Source: Streptomyces sp. NRRL S-337 (lineage in GTDB: Bacteria > Actinomycetota > Actinomycetes > Streptomycetales > Streptomycetaceae). Taken from it: 64,000 nt of DNA. The DNA lies in contig NZ_JOIX01000038.1 of NCBI RefSeq assembly GCF_000720175.1, positions 1 to 64,000 of the forward strand. Reading direction: 5' to 3'. The notes under the pieces were generated by a model. That model saw only the letters and a program-made list of their open reading frames with translations, was not told the origin of the DNA and made no database searches. Shown here piece by piece: positions 7,599 to 15,507 of the stretch. A program made the translations under genes and the position numbers. Positions within the stretch are counted from its first letter, which is position 1; every line of letters starts with the position of its first letter.

Positions 7599-9401
7599 AT
7601 GACGTCCGCCGACAACCACCCGGATATCCCCTTCGGCCCGGAAGACACCCCGTGGCAGAAGACCTTCAGCAGATTGCGGGTCCTCGATGGCCTGCCGCGC
7701 GTCACGCCGCCGTCCTACGACCCCCGCAGCGCCTATATGGACATACCAGAGGTCCCGTACGCCAAGGTCCAGCTGCCGCCGAGCGGCCTCGACGCCGACC
7801 AGTACGCCGAAGCCGAGGCTCTCTTCCGCAGCTATACAGACACCCAGACCCACAACTTCGCCGGCTACCAGGTCACCAGCGACCTCAACTATCGAGACCG
7901 CCTGAGCCACTACCTCGACCGCCACCTCAACAACGTCGGCGACCCCTACCAGTCCAGCTCCTACACACTGAACTCCAAGATCCTGGAGCGAGCTGTACTG
8001 GACTACTTCGCCTCCCTCTGGAACGCCAAGTGGCCCCACCGCAACGACGACCCCGACTCCTACTGGGGCTACCTGCTGACCATGGGCTCCAGTGAAGGCA
8101 ACCTCTACGGCCTGTGGAACGCCCGGGACTATCTCTCGGGCAAGCTGCTCCGCCAGCAGGGCGGCCGCCGGGACGGCAAGGGGACCGCCACGGTTACCTA
8201 CACCCAAGCCCTACGCCAGGAAGGGCAGAGCCCGCACGCCTACCACCCCGTGGCCTTCTTCTCCCAGGACACCCACTACTCGTTGACCAAAGCCGTCCGG
8301 GTACTGGACATCGACACCTTTCACACCGTCGGCAGTACTCGTTACCCGGATGAGAACCCCCTCGGACCTGGCACCCCCTGGCCGACCGAAGTGCCCTCCG
8401 TGGGCGGGACAGCCGGGGACGGCGCAATCGACGTTGACAAGCTCGCCATCCTCGTCCGCTTCTTCGCCAGCAAGGGCTACCCCATCCTGGTCAGCCTCAA
8501 CTACGGCTCGACCTTCAAGGGCGCCTACGACGATGTGGCGGCCGCCGCCCGCACGGTCCGTGAAATCTGCGCCGAGTACGGATTGGATGAACGCCGCGTT
8601 TACCACGCACGAGGCAACGAGAACGACTACGACCTGCGCTCGGGGTACTGGATCCACATTGACGGTGCACTCGGCGCCGGCTACGCCCCCTATCTGGAGA
8701 TGGCGTACGACGCCGGCATGGTCGAAGACGCACCCCCGGTCTTCGACTTCCGGCTCCCTGAAGTGCACTCACTGACCATGAGCGGCCACAAGTGGATCGG
8801 AGCGCCGTGGGCCTGCGGCGTCTTCATGAGCCGCACCGGCCTGCAGATGACCCCGCCCAAATCCTCGGAGTACATCGGAGCCGCCGACACCACTTTCGCC
8901 GGCTCTCGAAACGGCTTCTCGGCTCTGCTGCTGTGGGATTACCTTGCTCGCCACTCCTACGACGACCAGATACGCCTCGCCGCTGAGTGCGACCGGCTCG
9001 CAGGCTACGCCCACGACCGGCTTCTGACGCTCCAGGAGAAGCTGGGAACGGACCTATGGGTCGCCCGCAGCCCGCTCGCCCTCACAGTACGCTTCCGTCA
9101 ACCCCACGCCGACCTGGTCCGCAAGTACTCGCTCTCCAGCGAAACGCTGCGGGTCGACGGCGAGGAGCGCACGTACGTTCATCTCTACGCGATGAAACAC
9201 CTCACGCGCGAACTCATCGACGAACTCGTCCGGGACCTGCGCCAGCCAGGAGCCTTTCACGGCACCGAACTGTCGGACGCGGCCCCCTTGCGCCCCCAGC
9301 TGAACATGCTGACGGACGCAGTACCCCAAGCTCCGGAGGCTACCGAGAAGACAGACCTCGTCATGTCGCACGCGGTCGCGGGCACTAGCCTCACGGGATG
9401 A
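7599..9401 (+). CDS. vlmD: VlmD-like PLP-dependent amino-acid decarboxylase
   Basis: The 600-aa protein is a group II (fold type I) PLP decarboxylase. Motifs seen are MGSSEGNLYGLWNAR, HYSLTKAVRVL, the aspartate region WIHIDGALGAGY, and the Schiff-base lysine in TMSGHKWIGAPW. The length and motifs match valine decarboxylase VlmD, which makes isobutylamine, the first step to valanimycin; other branched or aromatic amino acids remain possible. I chose ATG 7599 because GAAAGGA precedes it; the longer in-frame extension to 7026 overlaps the permease gene in another frame. It is the last gene of the operon. The C-terminal 40 residues look poorly ordered. Confidence 0.83.
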   Translation: MTSADNHPDIPFGPEDTPWQKTFSRLRVLDGLPRVTPPSYDPRSAYMDIPEVPYAKVQLPPSGLDADQYAEAEALFRSYTDTQTHNFAGYQVTSDLNYRDRLSHYLDRHLNNVGDPYQSSSYTLNSKILERAVLDYFASLWNAKWPHRNDDPDSYWGYLLTMGSSEGNLYGLWNARDYLSGKLLRQQGGRRDGKGTATVTYTQALRQEGQSPHAYHPVAFFSQDTHYSLTKAVRVLDIDTFHTVGSTRYPDENPLGPGTPWPTEVPSVGGTAGDGAIDVDKLAILVRFFASKGYPILVSLNYGSTFKGAYDDVAAAARTVREICAEYGLDERRVYHARGNENDYDLRSGYWIHIDGALGAGYAPYLEMAYDAGMVEDAPPVFDFRLPEVHSLTMSGHKWIGAPWACGVFMSRTGLQMTPPKSSEYIGAADTTFAGSRNGFSALLLWDYLARHSYDDQIRLAAECDRLAGYAHDRLLTLQEKLGTDLWVARSPLALTVRFRQPHADLVRKYSLSSETLRVDGEERTYVHLYAMKHLTRELIDELVRDLRQPGAFHGTELSDAAPLRPQLNMLTDAVPQAPEATEKTDLVMSHAVAGTSLTG

Positions 9402-9579
9402 CGGCTGCGCAGGACCCAGCCGTGGGAGATCTTCCAGCCTCGTACCAGGGGCGGTTCCCTCACAGGCGGGCAGAGGGGCCGTGACACGAATCAGCACCGT
9501 GTGGTCGCCGCCGGCGCCGCCCTCCGGCCCAGGCGGCGGCCATATGGACACAGCCATTGGCTGCCCCGACAGGCCTAAC

Positions 9580-9984
9580 GGGTCTGCGCCATCTACTTCC
9601 ACGGCTGCTACTCGATCGGCGACGAGAACCTGTGGGGCGTCAACCGTCGCCGCAAAGGGGCGGCCAACACCCTGGCGGCACTGAAGTCGATCCGGGCTGC
9701 CCGCCCGGACTGCGTCCCGATCTACGTGATCCTGGACAATCTCTCCGCCCGCAAGGGAGCGAAGATTGGCGAGGAAGAACAAGGTCGAGCTGCGCTTCAC
9801 CCCGACCAACGCCTCCTATGCGCACCCGATCGAGGCACACTTCGGGCAGCTGCGGCAGTTCACCGTGGCCAACTCCCACCATGCGAACCACACCGTCCAG
9901 ACCCGAGCCCTGCACGCCTATTTGCGCTGGCGCAACGTCAGTGCCCGCCACCCCGTGACCACGCGCCGGACGCCCCGGTCATAG
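9580..9984 (+). pseudogene. remnant of IS630-type transposase, frameshifted
   Basis: The reading frame after TAA at about 9576 encodes FHGCYSIGDENLWG, then VPIYVILDNLSARKGAKI, the DDE-domain second aspartate region of IS630-family transposases. At about 9765 homology shifts to another frame, giving ARKNKVELRFTPTNASYAHP and IEAHFGQLRQF, the family's C-terminal part with the catalytic glutamate, ending at TAG 9984. The N-terminal half and terminal inverted repeats are missing. It is a dead fragment marking an old insertion at the end of the biosynthetic operon. Confidence 0.75.
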
Positions 9985-10011
9985 CTCAGCGGTATGCCAT
10001 GAACCTCCCCA

Positions 10012-10479
10012 TCAAGCGTGTGGAACCCGGCGGGCAGGAACTTCGAAGACGAGTTCGCGACCGTCCTCCTCGTCCCACTGCTCTGCGACCTCAACGGAGC
10101 CGAAGCCCGAGATCGTGGCCAAGGATGCCACGTTGTCGGGGCTGATCGTCGCCCGCACAGTCGTGACTGCGGTTTCGTCCGCTGCCCGGCGGAGCAACTC
10201 GATCAGCGCGGATCGGGCATATCCCTGGCGACGGAAGTCGGGAGCAACGCAGTAGCCGATCTCGACCATGCCGACCTCATCAGGCGGTCCGTGGAACCCG
10301 GCATGTCCGACGACGAGACCCTTGTCGCCGACGACCGCTTGTCGCACCATCCACCGCCCCTGGCCGGGATCGGCGGCCATCTGGTCGAGCCGGAACCGCC
10401 ATAGCCACCGTGCTCTGTCGGTCACGAAGTACTCGGTCAGCGAAACCCCGGCCAGATTTCGAAGCGGCCCGACAGCCAC
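10012..10479 (-). CDS. GNAT family N-acetyltransferase
   Basis: The 155-aa protein carries the acetyl-CoA binding core of GNAT enzymes: VGMVEIGYCVAPDFRRQGYARSA (the R/Q-x2-G-x-A/G loop is RRQGYA), then TVRATISPDNVASLATIS and a C-terminal EEDGRELVFEV strand. It resembles RimJ-like acetyltransferases common in Streptomyces (EYFVTDRARWLWRFR, VGHAGFHGPPDE). Start GTG 10479 is the first in frame and has no clear ribosome site. The upstream sequence encodes a similar N-terminal-looking segment in another frame, so the true N-terminus may be disrupted. There is no evident link to the cluster; it could be a resistance or housekeeping acetyltransferase. Confidence 0.7.
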   Translation of the reverse strand: MAVGPLRNLAGVSLTEYFVTDRARWLWRFRLDQMAADPGQGRWMVRQAVVGDKGLVVGHAGFHGPPDEVGMVEIGYCVAPDFRRQGYARSALIELLRRAADETAVTTVRATISPDNVASLATISGFGSVEVAEQWDEEDGRELVFEVPARRVPHA

Positions 10480-10689
10480 TCCGCGATGTCATCCACCAGC
10501 ACGAACCCACCCCGGTGAACCTTCCCGGTCACAGCACTAGTGTCCACCCGTCAGGTCACTACCGGTCTGTCACTGCCGGAGCGCCAGGCCGGGTAGAGAG
10601 CGGCCATTGTCAGCATTGGCCGGTACGGTGCTCTCCGATGGCCCCGGGGGCGCCCATCCTGACGCTTACAGCTGATCGTGCGTTGTCGT

Positions 10690-11310
10690 TCACGTCTCCT
10701 CTTTGAACATGGCGTCACCGAGAGCTCGGTGGGCCAGTTCGAGCACTATGGCGGTGACTTGCGCAGGTTCGATGTCATCTTGCTTCGCGACGAGATCATC
10801 GAGCAGCCCGTCGGCCGCGTGGTAGACCATTCGGAAGGCGAGCCGGGTGTCTTGAGCCTGGAAGGCGCCAGCGCGAGTTCCGTGGGCTACGAAGTCGCAC
10901 ATCAGGTCGATGACCCGTTGGTTGGCCTGCTTACACAACTCGAGTGCCTTGGCGTTGGCGGACCCGTAGACGATGCGGTGCAGTTCCGCGTTGCGTATTG
11001 CGTGCTCGATGAGCGTCGCCATGACCTTGTCGATCGTCGGCCACCAGGCGGCGCCTTCGTCGAGGATGCTCTGGGTCGTGGAGACGATGGCGTCGACGTA
11101 GCGCTCCCAGAGGGCCCCCAACAGGTGGTCCTTGGAGTCAAAGTAGAGGTAGAAGGTGCCTTTTCCGATGTCGGCTGCGCTAGCGAGCTCGTTGATGGTG
11201 GCCTGTGCAAAGCCGATGGTGCTGAAGACCTTCTCGCCAGCGCGCAGGATGTCGTCCCTGCGATCATCGGGGCTTTTTGTCACACGCTTGCGCCGTGTCC
11301 GCTCTGCCAT
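10690..11310 (-). CDS. TetR-family repressor of the adjacent MFS gene
   Basis: The 206-aa protein has an N-terminal TetR helix-turn-helix (DDRRDDILRAGEKVFSTIGF, then ASAADIGKGTFYLYFDSKDHLL) and a variable ligand-binding helical domain. ATG 11310 is preceded by GAGGTGG; a GTG three codons upstream is an alternative. It is divergent from the MFS exporter gene, and the gap holds three TGACC-type operator palindromes. The usual arrangement is self-repression and repression of the pump until its substrate or a pathway intermediate binds. It is probably the export or resistance switch of the azoxy cluster. Confidence 0.88.
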   Translation of the reverse strand: MAERTRRKRVTKSPDDRRDDILRAGEKVFSTIGFAQATINELASAADIGKGTFYLYFDSKDHLLGALWERYVDAIVSTTQSILDEGAAWWPTIDKVMATLIEHAIRNAELHRIVYGSANAKALELCKQANQRVIDLMCDFVAHGTRAGAFQAQDTRLAFRMVYHAADGLLDDLVAKQDDIEPAQVTAIVLELAHRALGDAMFKEET

Positions 11311-11364
11311 GACCCCCACCTCTGTTGCTTGCCTCCAGCGGCTTCTCTCTCACCCGACTCTATA

Positions 11365-11425
11365 TGACCGGCGGTCGGTCAGCGTTGACCGACCGTCGGT
11401 CATTTGCTTGACTGACCACCGGTCA
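11365..11425 (+). promoter_or_regulatory. three TetR-type operator palindromes
   Basis: TGACCGACCGTCGGTCA at 11386-11402 is a perfect 8+1+8 inverted repeat. The 17-mer at 11365-11381 differs by one position in its left arm. A shorter half-spaced copy, TGACCACCGGTCA, is at 11413-11425. They lie between the divergent TetR and MFS start codons, so the TetR protein most likely binds here and controls both genes. Confidence 0.75.
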
Positions 11426-11491
11426 CTTTTCAGGAGTGCTGCCCACTTTGGGCAGCGAGACCCCCTGCCCACCTCCACTGATGAGGATGAG

Positions 11492-12724
11492 ATGACAACG
11501 GAAAAGCTCACAGCCTCCACCGGTGATCCATTAGTGGTGCCGACTCACCGAGCACCAGGCAGTCCAGCGCGCTTTTGGATCACTGCCTACACCCTGCTGC
11601 TGTTGCTGACCGGCACCAACCTGCCGACGCCGTTGTACCGCGGGTACGAGCAGGCTTTCGGGTTCTCGCCGTTGGTGGTGACGCTGATCTTCGCGGTTTA
11701 CGTCGCCGCCCTGATCCCATCCTTGCTGATCGCTGGACCGCTGTCGGACTCGATCGGTCGCCGCAAGGTTCTGCTGCCGGCCGTAATCCTGGCCGCCCTC
11801 GGCTCTCTCTCATTCGCGCTTGCCGACAACGTTGGGTGGCTCTTCGCCGCTCGCATCCTGCAGGGTCTCGCCGTCGGTGCTGCCTCTGGCGCGCTGACCG
11901 CCGCGCTGAGTGAGCTCGAGCCGAACGGTGACCGCCGTCGCGCCGCACTGGTCTCCACCGTTGCCTCCGTCGGCGGGTTGGGAGCAGGCCCACTGCTGGC
12001 CGGTCTCCTTGCCGAGTATGCTCCCGCGCCCCGGGTGCTGCCCTTCGTGGTTGAGATTGTGCTGCTCATTCCGGCGCTCTTCGCTATGGCGACGCTGCCG
12101 ACCGCCCGCCCCACTACGAAGTGGCGACCGCGCCGCCCCTCGGTCCCCGCATCCGTCCGTGGAGTGTTCGTCACCAGCGGCATGGCGAGTTTCCTGGCGT
12201 TCACGGTTGTCGGTCTCTTCCTCAGCTTGGTGCCCACCTACGTCACCAAGCTCTCCGGAAGCAGCAACCTCGCTCTCGCTGGGGGTGCGGTCGCCCTCAT
12301 GCTTGTCTGCTCCGCGGTGGCGCAGATCCTCGCCTCCGGTAAGGCCGCACTCGGTCTGCAGATCACCGGTCTTGCGCTCCTGGCCGTCGGTCTGGTGCTC
12401 CTGGCGGTGGCCGGTCAGGTTTCCTCGCTCTCTCTGCTGCTGATCGCCACGGTCGTCGGCGGCATCGGTCAGGGACTTGCCTTCCTCGGCGGCATCACTG
12501 AGGTCAACCGCGTCGCTCCGCCCGACCGGCATGCCGACGTGCTCTCCAGCTTCTATGTCGTCATCTACTGCGGGGTCGGCATTCCCGTGATCAGCGTTGG
12601 TTTCCTCGCTGGGGTGACGGGCTTGCTGGCAGCCGTGCAGTGGTTCGCCGGAGTCGTCGCAGTGCTGTGCCTGATCGACCTGCTGGTGCTGTCCCGGAAG
12701 CGACGAAATCCTGCTGCAGCGTGA
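11492..12724 (+). CDS. MFS drug-efflux transporter
   Basis: The 410-aa membrane protein has about 12 hydrophobic segments and MFS features: the loop 2-3 motif GPLSDSIGRRKVLLP, AARILQGLAVGAASGALTAA (motif C region), and a second-half GQGLAFLGGITEVNR. ATG 11492 follows GAGGATGAG; the upstream in-frame extension runs through the operator region and is rejected. It is divergently paired with the TetR gene and is likely the self-resistance exporter, equivalent in position and type to the transporter of the valanimycin cluster. Confidence 0.88.
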   Translation: MTTEKLTASTGDPLVVPTHRAPGSPARFWITAYTLLLLLTGTNLPTPLYRGYEQAFGFSPLVVTLIFAVYVAALIPSLLIAGPLSDSIGRRKVLLPAVILAALGSLSFALADNVGWLFAARILQGLAVGAASGALTAALSELEPNGDRRRAALVSTVASVGGLGAGPLLAGLLAEYAPAPRVLPFVVEIVLLIPALFAMATLPTARPTTKWRPRRPSVPASVRGVFVTSGMASFLAFTVVGLFLSLVPTYVTKLSGSSNLALAGGAVALMLVCSAVAQILASGKAALGLQITGLALLAVGLVLLAVAGQVSSLSLLLIATVVGGIGQGLAFLGGITEVNRVAPPDRHADVLSSFYVVIYCGVGIPVISVGFLAGVTGLLAAVQWFAGVVAVLCLIDLLVLSRKRRNPAAA

Positions 12725-12774
12725 GCTCACCCGACTTCCCACCGCGCACTGCGTCTCTAGACACCGGATACCCA

Positions 12775-13245
12775 ATGAAACTCTCTGCCCTGGCGGCCGG
12801 CTACCAGAAGCTCCTCGCCGCCGCTGAAGCCATCTCCCCGGCCGCCCCTCTCCTCCCGGACGTGCGCGCCGATCTCGACTGGCGGCTGTGTCACATCGCT
12901 CTGAGCGACCGCATCATCGTCACTGCCGCACACAAGACACTCGCAGGTAAGGCGGCTGTCGTGGACAATCAGGCAGCCATGGACTCCGACCAGATCGGAA
13001 AAATGGTCACGGCAACATCGCACACCGAACGGGTGGATGCTGTGCGCCGCAACGCCGCTGAGCTACTTGATGCTCTTCGGCGGTTCTCGTCCGATGAGAC
13101 TGAGACCTCCGTGGAGCTGCGCATCTACAACCGGGAAGGTGAGCATGTATCGGACTCCTGGACTTCCTGGCAGGATCTGATCGCGCTTCGCGCGGAGAAG
13201 CACATTCCCGGCCATACGGACCAGCTGGTTGGCTATCAGGTGTAG
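12775..13245 (+). CDS. small protein, possibly DinB-like fold
   Basis: The 156-aa protein begins MKLSALAAGYQKLLAAAE and contains DWRLCHIALSDRIIVTAAHKTL, an N-terminal helix pattern similar to DinB/mycothiol-dependent-transferase-like four-helix proteins, and ends with EKHIPGHTDQLVGYQV. I cannot assign a reaction. ATG 12775 has no strong ribosome site. It follows the MFS gene by 50 nt in the same direction, so it may be co-regulated. It could be an accessory or tailoring protein of the cluster. Confidence 0.6.
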   Translation: MKLSALAAGYQKLLAAAEAISPAAPLLPDVRADLDWRLCHIALSDRIIVTAAHKTLAGKAAVVDNQAAMDSDQIGKMVTATSHTERVDAVRRNAAELLDALRRFSSDETETSVELRIYNREGEHVSDSWTSWQDLIALRAEKHIPGHTDQLVGYQV

Positions 13246-13505
13246 GAAGAAGCGCTTGGCCGGCCCCCAGAGGCATCGGGCGACCCGCTCAAACCAGACG
13301 GGTCGCCCGGTCATGCCTGCAGACCGTCCTTCTCAGCCTTCCCGCAAACGACTGAAGGACAGTTTCCGGTCTTGTGCGCGCCTTTCCTCGATGAGGTGGA
13401 TCAGTGAGGCCGCGTCTTCCTGGCACAGGGCAGATGCGGTGTAACGGCTATTCGCGCTGCCGTTCAGAATATCGACGTTGGCACTCGGGGAGAGGCCAAG
13501 TCTGA

Positions 13506-14321
13506 TCAGCTGAGACGTGCATGATGCCGGCGTGGCCGAGTCAGGGACTGTACTGCCGTGGTGTTGTGGAGAACGGGGTCTTGTTCGAGGACTGCCCGTT
13601 CGTACTCCTGCATAGCGGGTGAAGGTGAGAGGCCGAGCTCCTCCGAAAGTTGACTGTGCAACGCCCGGTACACCTCTAGAGCATCCGTCTGCCGGCCTGA
13701 ACGATAGAGGGCGACCATGAGTTGCTGGCGGAAGCGCTCCTTGTACGGATGTTCAACCAGAAGTGTCTGGAGTTCAGGGATGATCCGGCGGTGCTCCGCA
13801 TTTTCCAACTCGCAGTCGAAGAGCATCTCCTGGAGTTCGAGACGCGTCTCTTCGAAGCGTGCTGCAGCGGCCTGGCACACCTGTCCTCCGACCGAGCCGC
13901 CAAAGATGGGGCCCTGCCAGAGCCCGAGCAAATTCCGTATGGTGCGCGCGGTTTCGGCGGGTGAGGCTCCGCCAGACCTGATCTGCTGATAGCCGCGCAT
14001 GAAGGTGACTGCATCCAGCCCTCCCTCATCCAGAACTAATCGGTAGCCGGAGTGCTGCGTAATAAGCCTCGGACTTCGCGCGTCAGGCTCCAGGAGAGCC
14101 AGCTTTCTGCGGAGTCGACTGACGTGTGCGTGTACAGCATTTTCGACGGCGTCCGGCTGCTTACCTCCCCACATTTCATCGATAAGGCATTCGATGGAAA
14201 CTGGGCGCCCTTCACTCACCAAGAGCGTAACCAGAAGAGAGCGTTGAAGTGCGCCTCTCGGTCGCACTTCCCCTCGCTCCGAGGAGGCACTTATCATCCC
14301 GAGAAGCTGGAATTTAAGCAT
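13506..14321 (-). CDS. SARP-family pathway activator with TTA codon
   Basis: The 271-aa protein has the SARP layout: an OmpR-like winged helix (MLKFQLLGMIS, GALQRSLLVTLLVSEGRPVSIECLIDEMWG, then AVHAHVSRLRRKL) followed by the bacterial transcriptional activation domain (TFMRGYQQIRSGGASPAETA onward, with KERFRQQLMVALYRSGRQTDALEVY). Start: ATG 14321, with GGAG 5 nt upstream; ATG 14324 is adjacent and another at 14369 has no ribosome site. Leucine codon 95 is TTA (14037-14039), so translation should depend on the bldA tRNA. It faces the cluster and is the likely activator acting at the 11-bp repeats at 2485-2572. Confidence 0.9.
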   Translation of the reverse strand: MLKFQLLGMISASSERGEVRPRGALQRSLLVTLLVSEGRPVSIECLIDEMWGGKQPDAVENAVHAHVSRLRRKLALLEPDARSPRLITQHSGYRLVLDEGGLDAVTFMRGYQQIRSGGASPAETARTIRNLLGLWQGPIFGGSVGGQVCQAAAARFEETRLELQEMLFDCELENAEHRRIIPELQTLLVEHPYKERFRQQLMVALYRSGRQTDALEVYRALHSQLSEELGLSPSPAMQEYERAVLEQDPVLHNTTAVQSLTRPRRHHARLS

Positions 14322-14324
14322 CAT

Positions 14325-15507
14325 GTCTCCAATGGGCCGCGCATCCGAGGCAGCGTTTTCGGAATGCATTGATGTCGAAATTTTGAATGACTTCCCGGGC
14401 TCCCGTTTAATTTCAGCATTAACCCGGTAGTTGCGAACGGGATTTAATGCAGTGCCCTGGTTTCCAGTTTGATGCAGCTCAAGTGGCGCAGATTGCGTCA
14501 CGCCGGCGCCTGGGAGTCGTCGGAATGCCTGGACGGCCAGCCGGTGAGTGACTAGCGAACTCGACGTGGGGTACGGCGACATCCTCGGCGATGCGCCTGA
14601 GGATGCCTGACGACTGCATTGACCTGGTCGTATTGCCCACCCCCCCAGGTGCCCCCCGCGTGACCGACCGACGGTCATTGCTCGGATGTTTGCATATGCG
14701 GAAGCGCGTGGTCAACAGGGGTACATGGTGAGGCGAGGCGGCATCCAGCGGGGCCTGAGGGTTATCCGTGCGTCCTGGGTGATCGCCCGACCAGCACTCC
14801 GGGCTCGTATTGGCTGCACCGTACGGCAGGTCGTTCAGCCGTCAGCGTCCGAGAGATTCACCCCGGAGTCCCTCGCTTCTGGCGATGCGTCGTGAAGGTC
14901 CTAATTTCTGGGTACATGTAAGTTTCTTGCCTGACTGTCGAAGGTTTCATTGAAGTTGCAAAGAGATGGAACCCACTGAAGTCGCGCCGGCTATTTGGTC
15001 AAGAGCTGGTCAAGAATCATTGGCGTGGCGAGCATCTTAAGTGATCATTGTCCCCGCGTGTCACCACATGGGACAAAACGGGCAAATAGGGGGGATTAGT
15101 GATCGGGCGTATGGAGCATCCAGAAGGCTGGAATCCGCATTTTCAGCCGCCTTGCTGGCTGATCCTGTGAGGGGTGCCCGGCAGATTTAATAAGGGATGT
15201 TGTGGCATTGCCCCGGCATTCATGCCGTCGCGCGGGTCGATTTTTAGCCACTGAATGGGTGGCTTCAACCCACGACTGCCCGAGTGTCGCCTGCGCCGAC
15301 TCACTCCTTGACCAGCGCATGACCGCGTGGCGCCTTGCCGCGCAGCGTCGACCAATCCACAGCCGGACAGGACTGCCTGCACATGAAGCGTCACCGTATT
15401 GCTGCCTGCCAGAAGCCCCCTCTGTGCATGGGTGCCGAAGCCCCGCCCTTGTCGAGAGGGGGCCTGGGCGCCACCCAGTTACCCCGCCAGGTCTACCGGT
15501 CTCGAGG
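14325..15507. other. 1.2-kb stretch without a convincing gene
   Basis: No open frame here has a ribosome site and a recognisable product. The part next to the SARP start is relatively AT-rich (TTAATGC, TTTAATTTC), as expected for its promoter. The 15000-15200 stretch also has lowered GC content and could hold the promoter of the following zinc-ribbon protein gene. I see no tRNA or clear repeats. Confidence 0.5.

Noticed and set aside
15202..15507. N-terminal extension of zinc-ribbon paralogue 1
   Set aside because: The paralogue at 23806-25779 has no matching extension, and the stretch lacks coding pattern.
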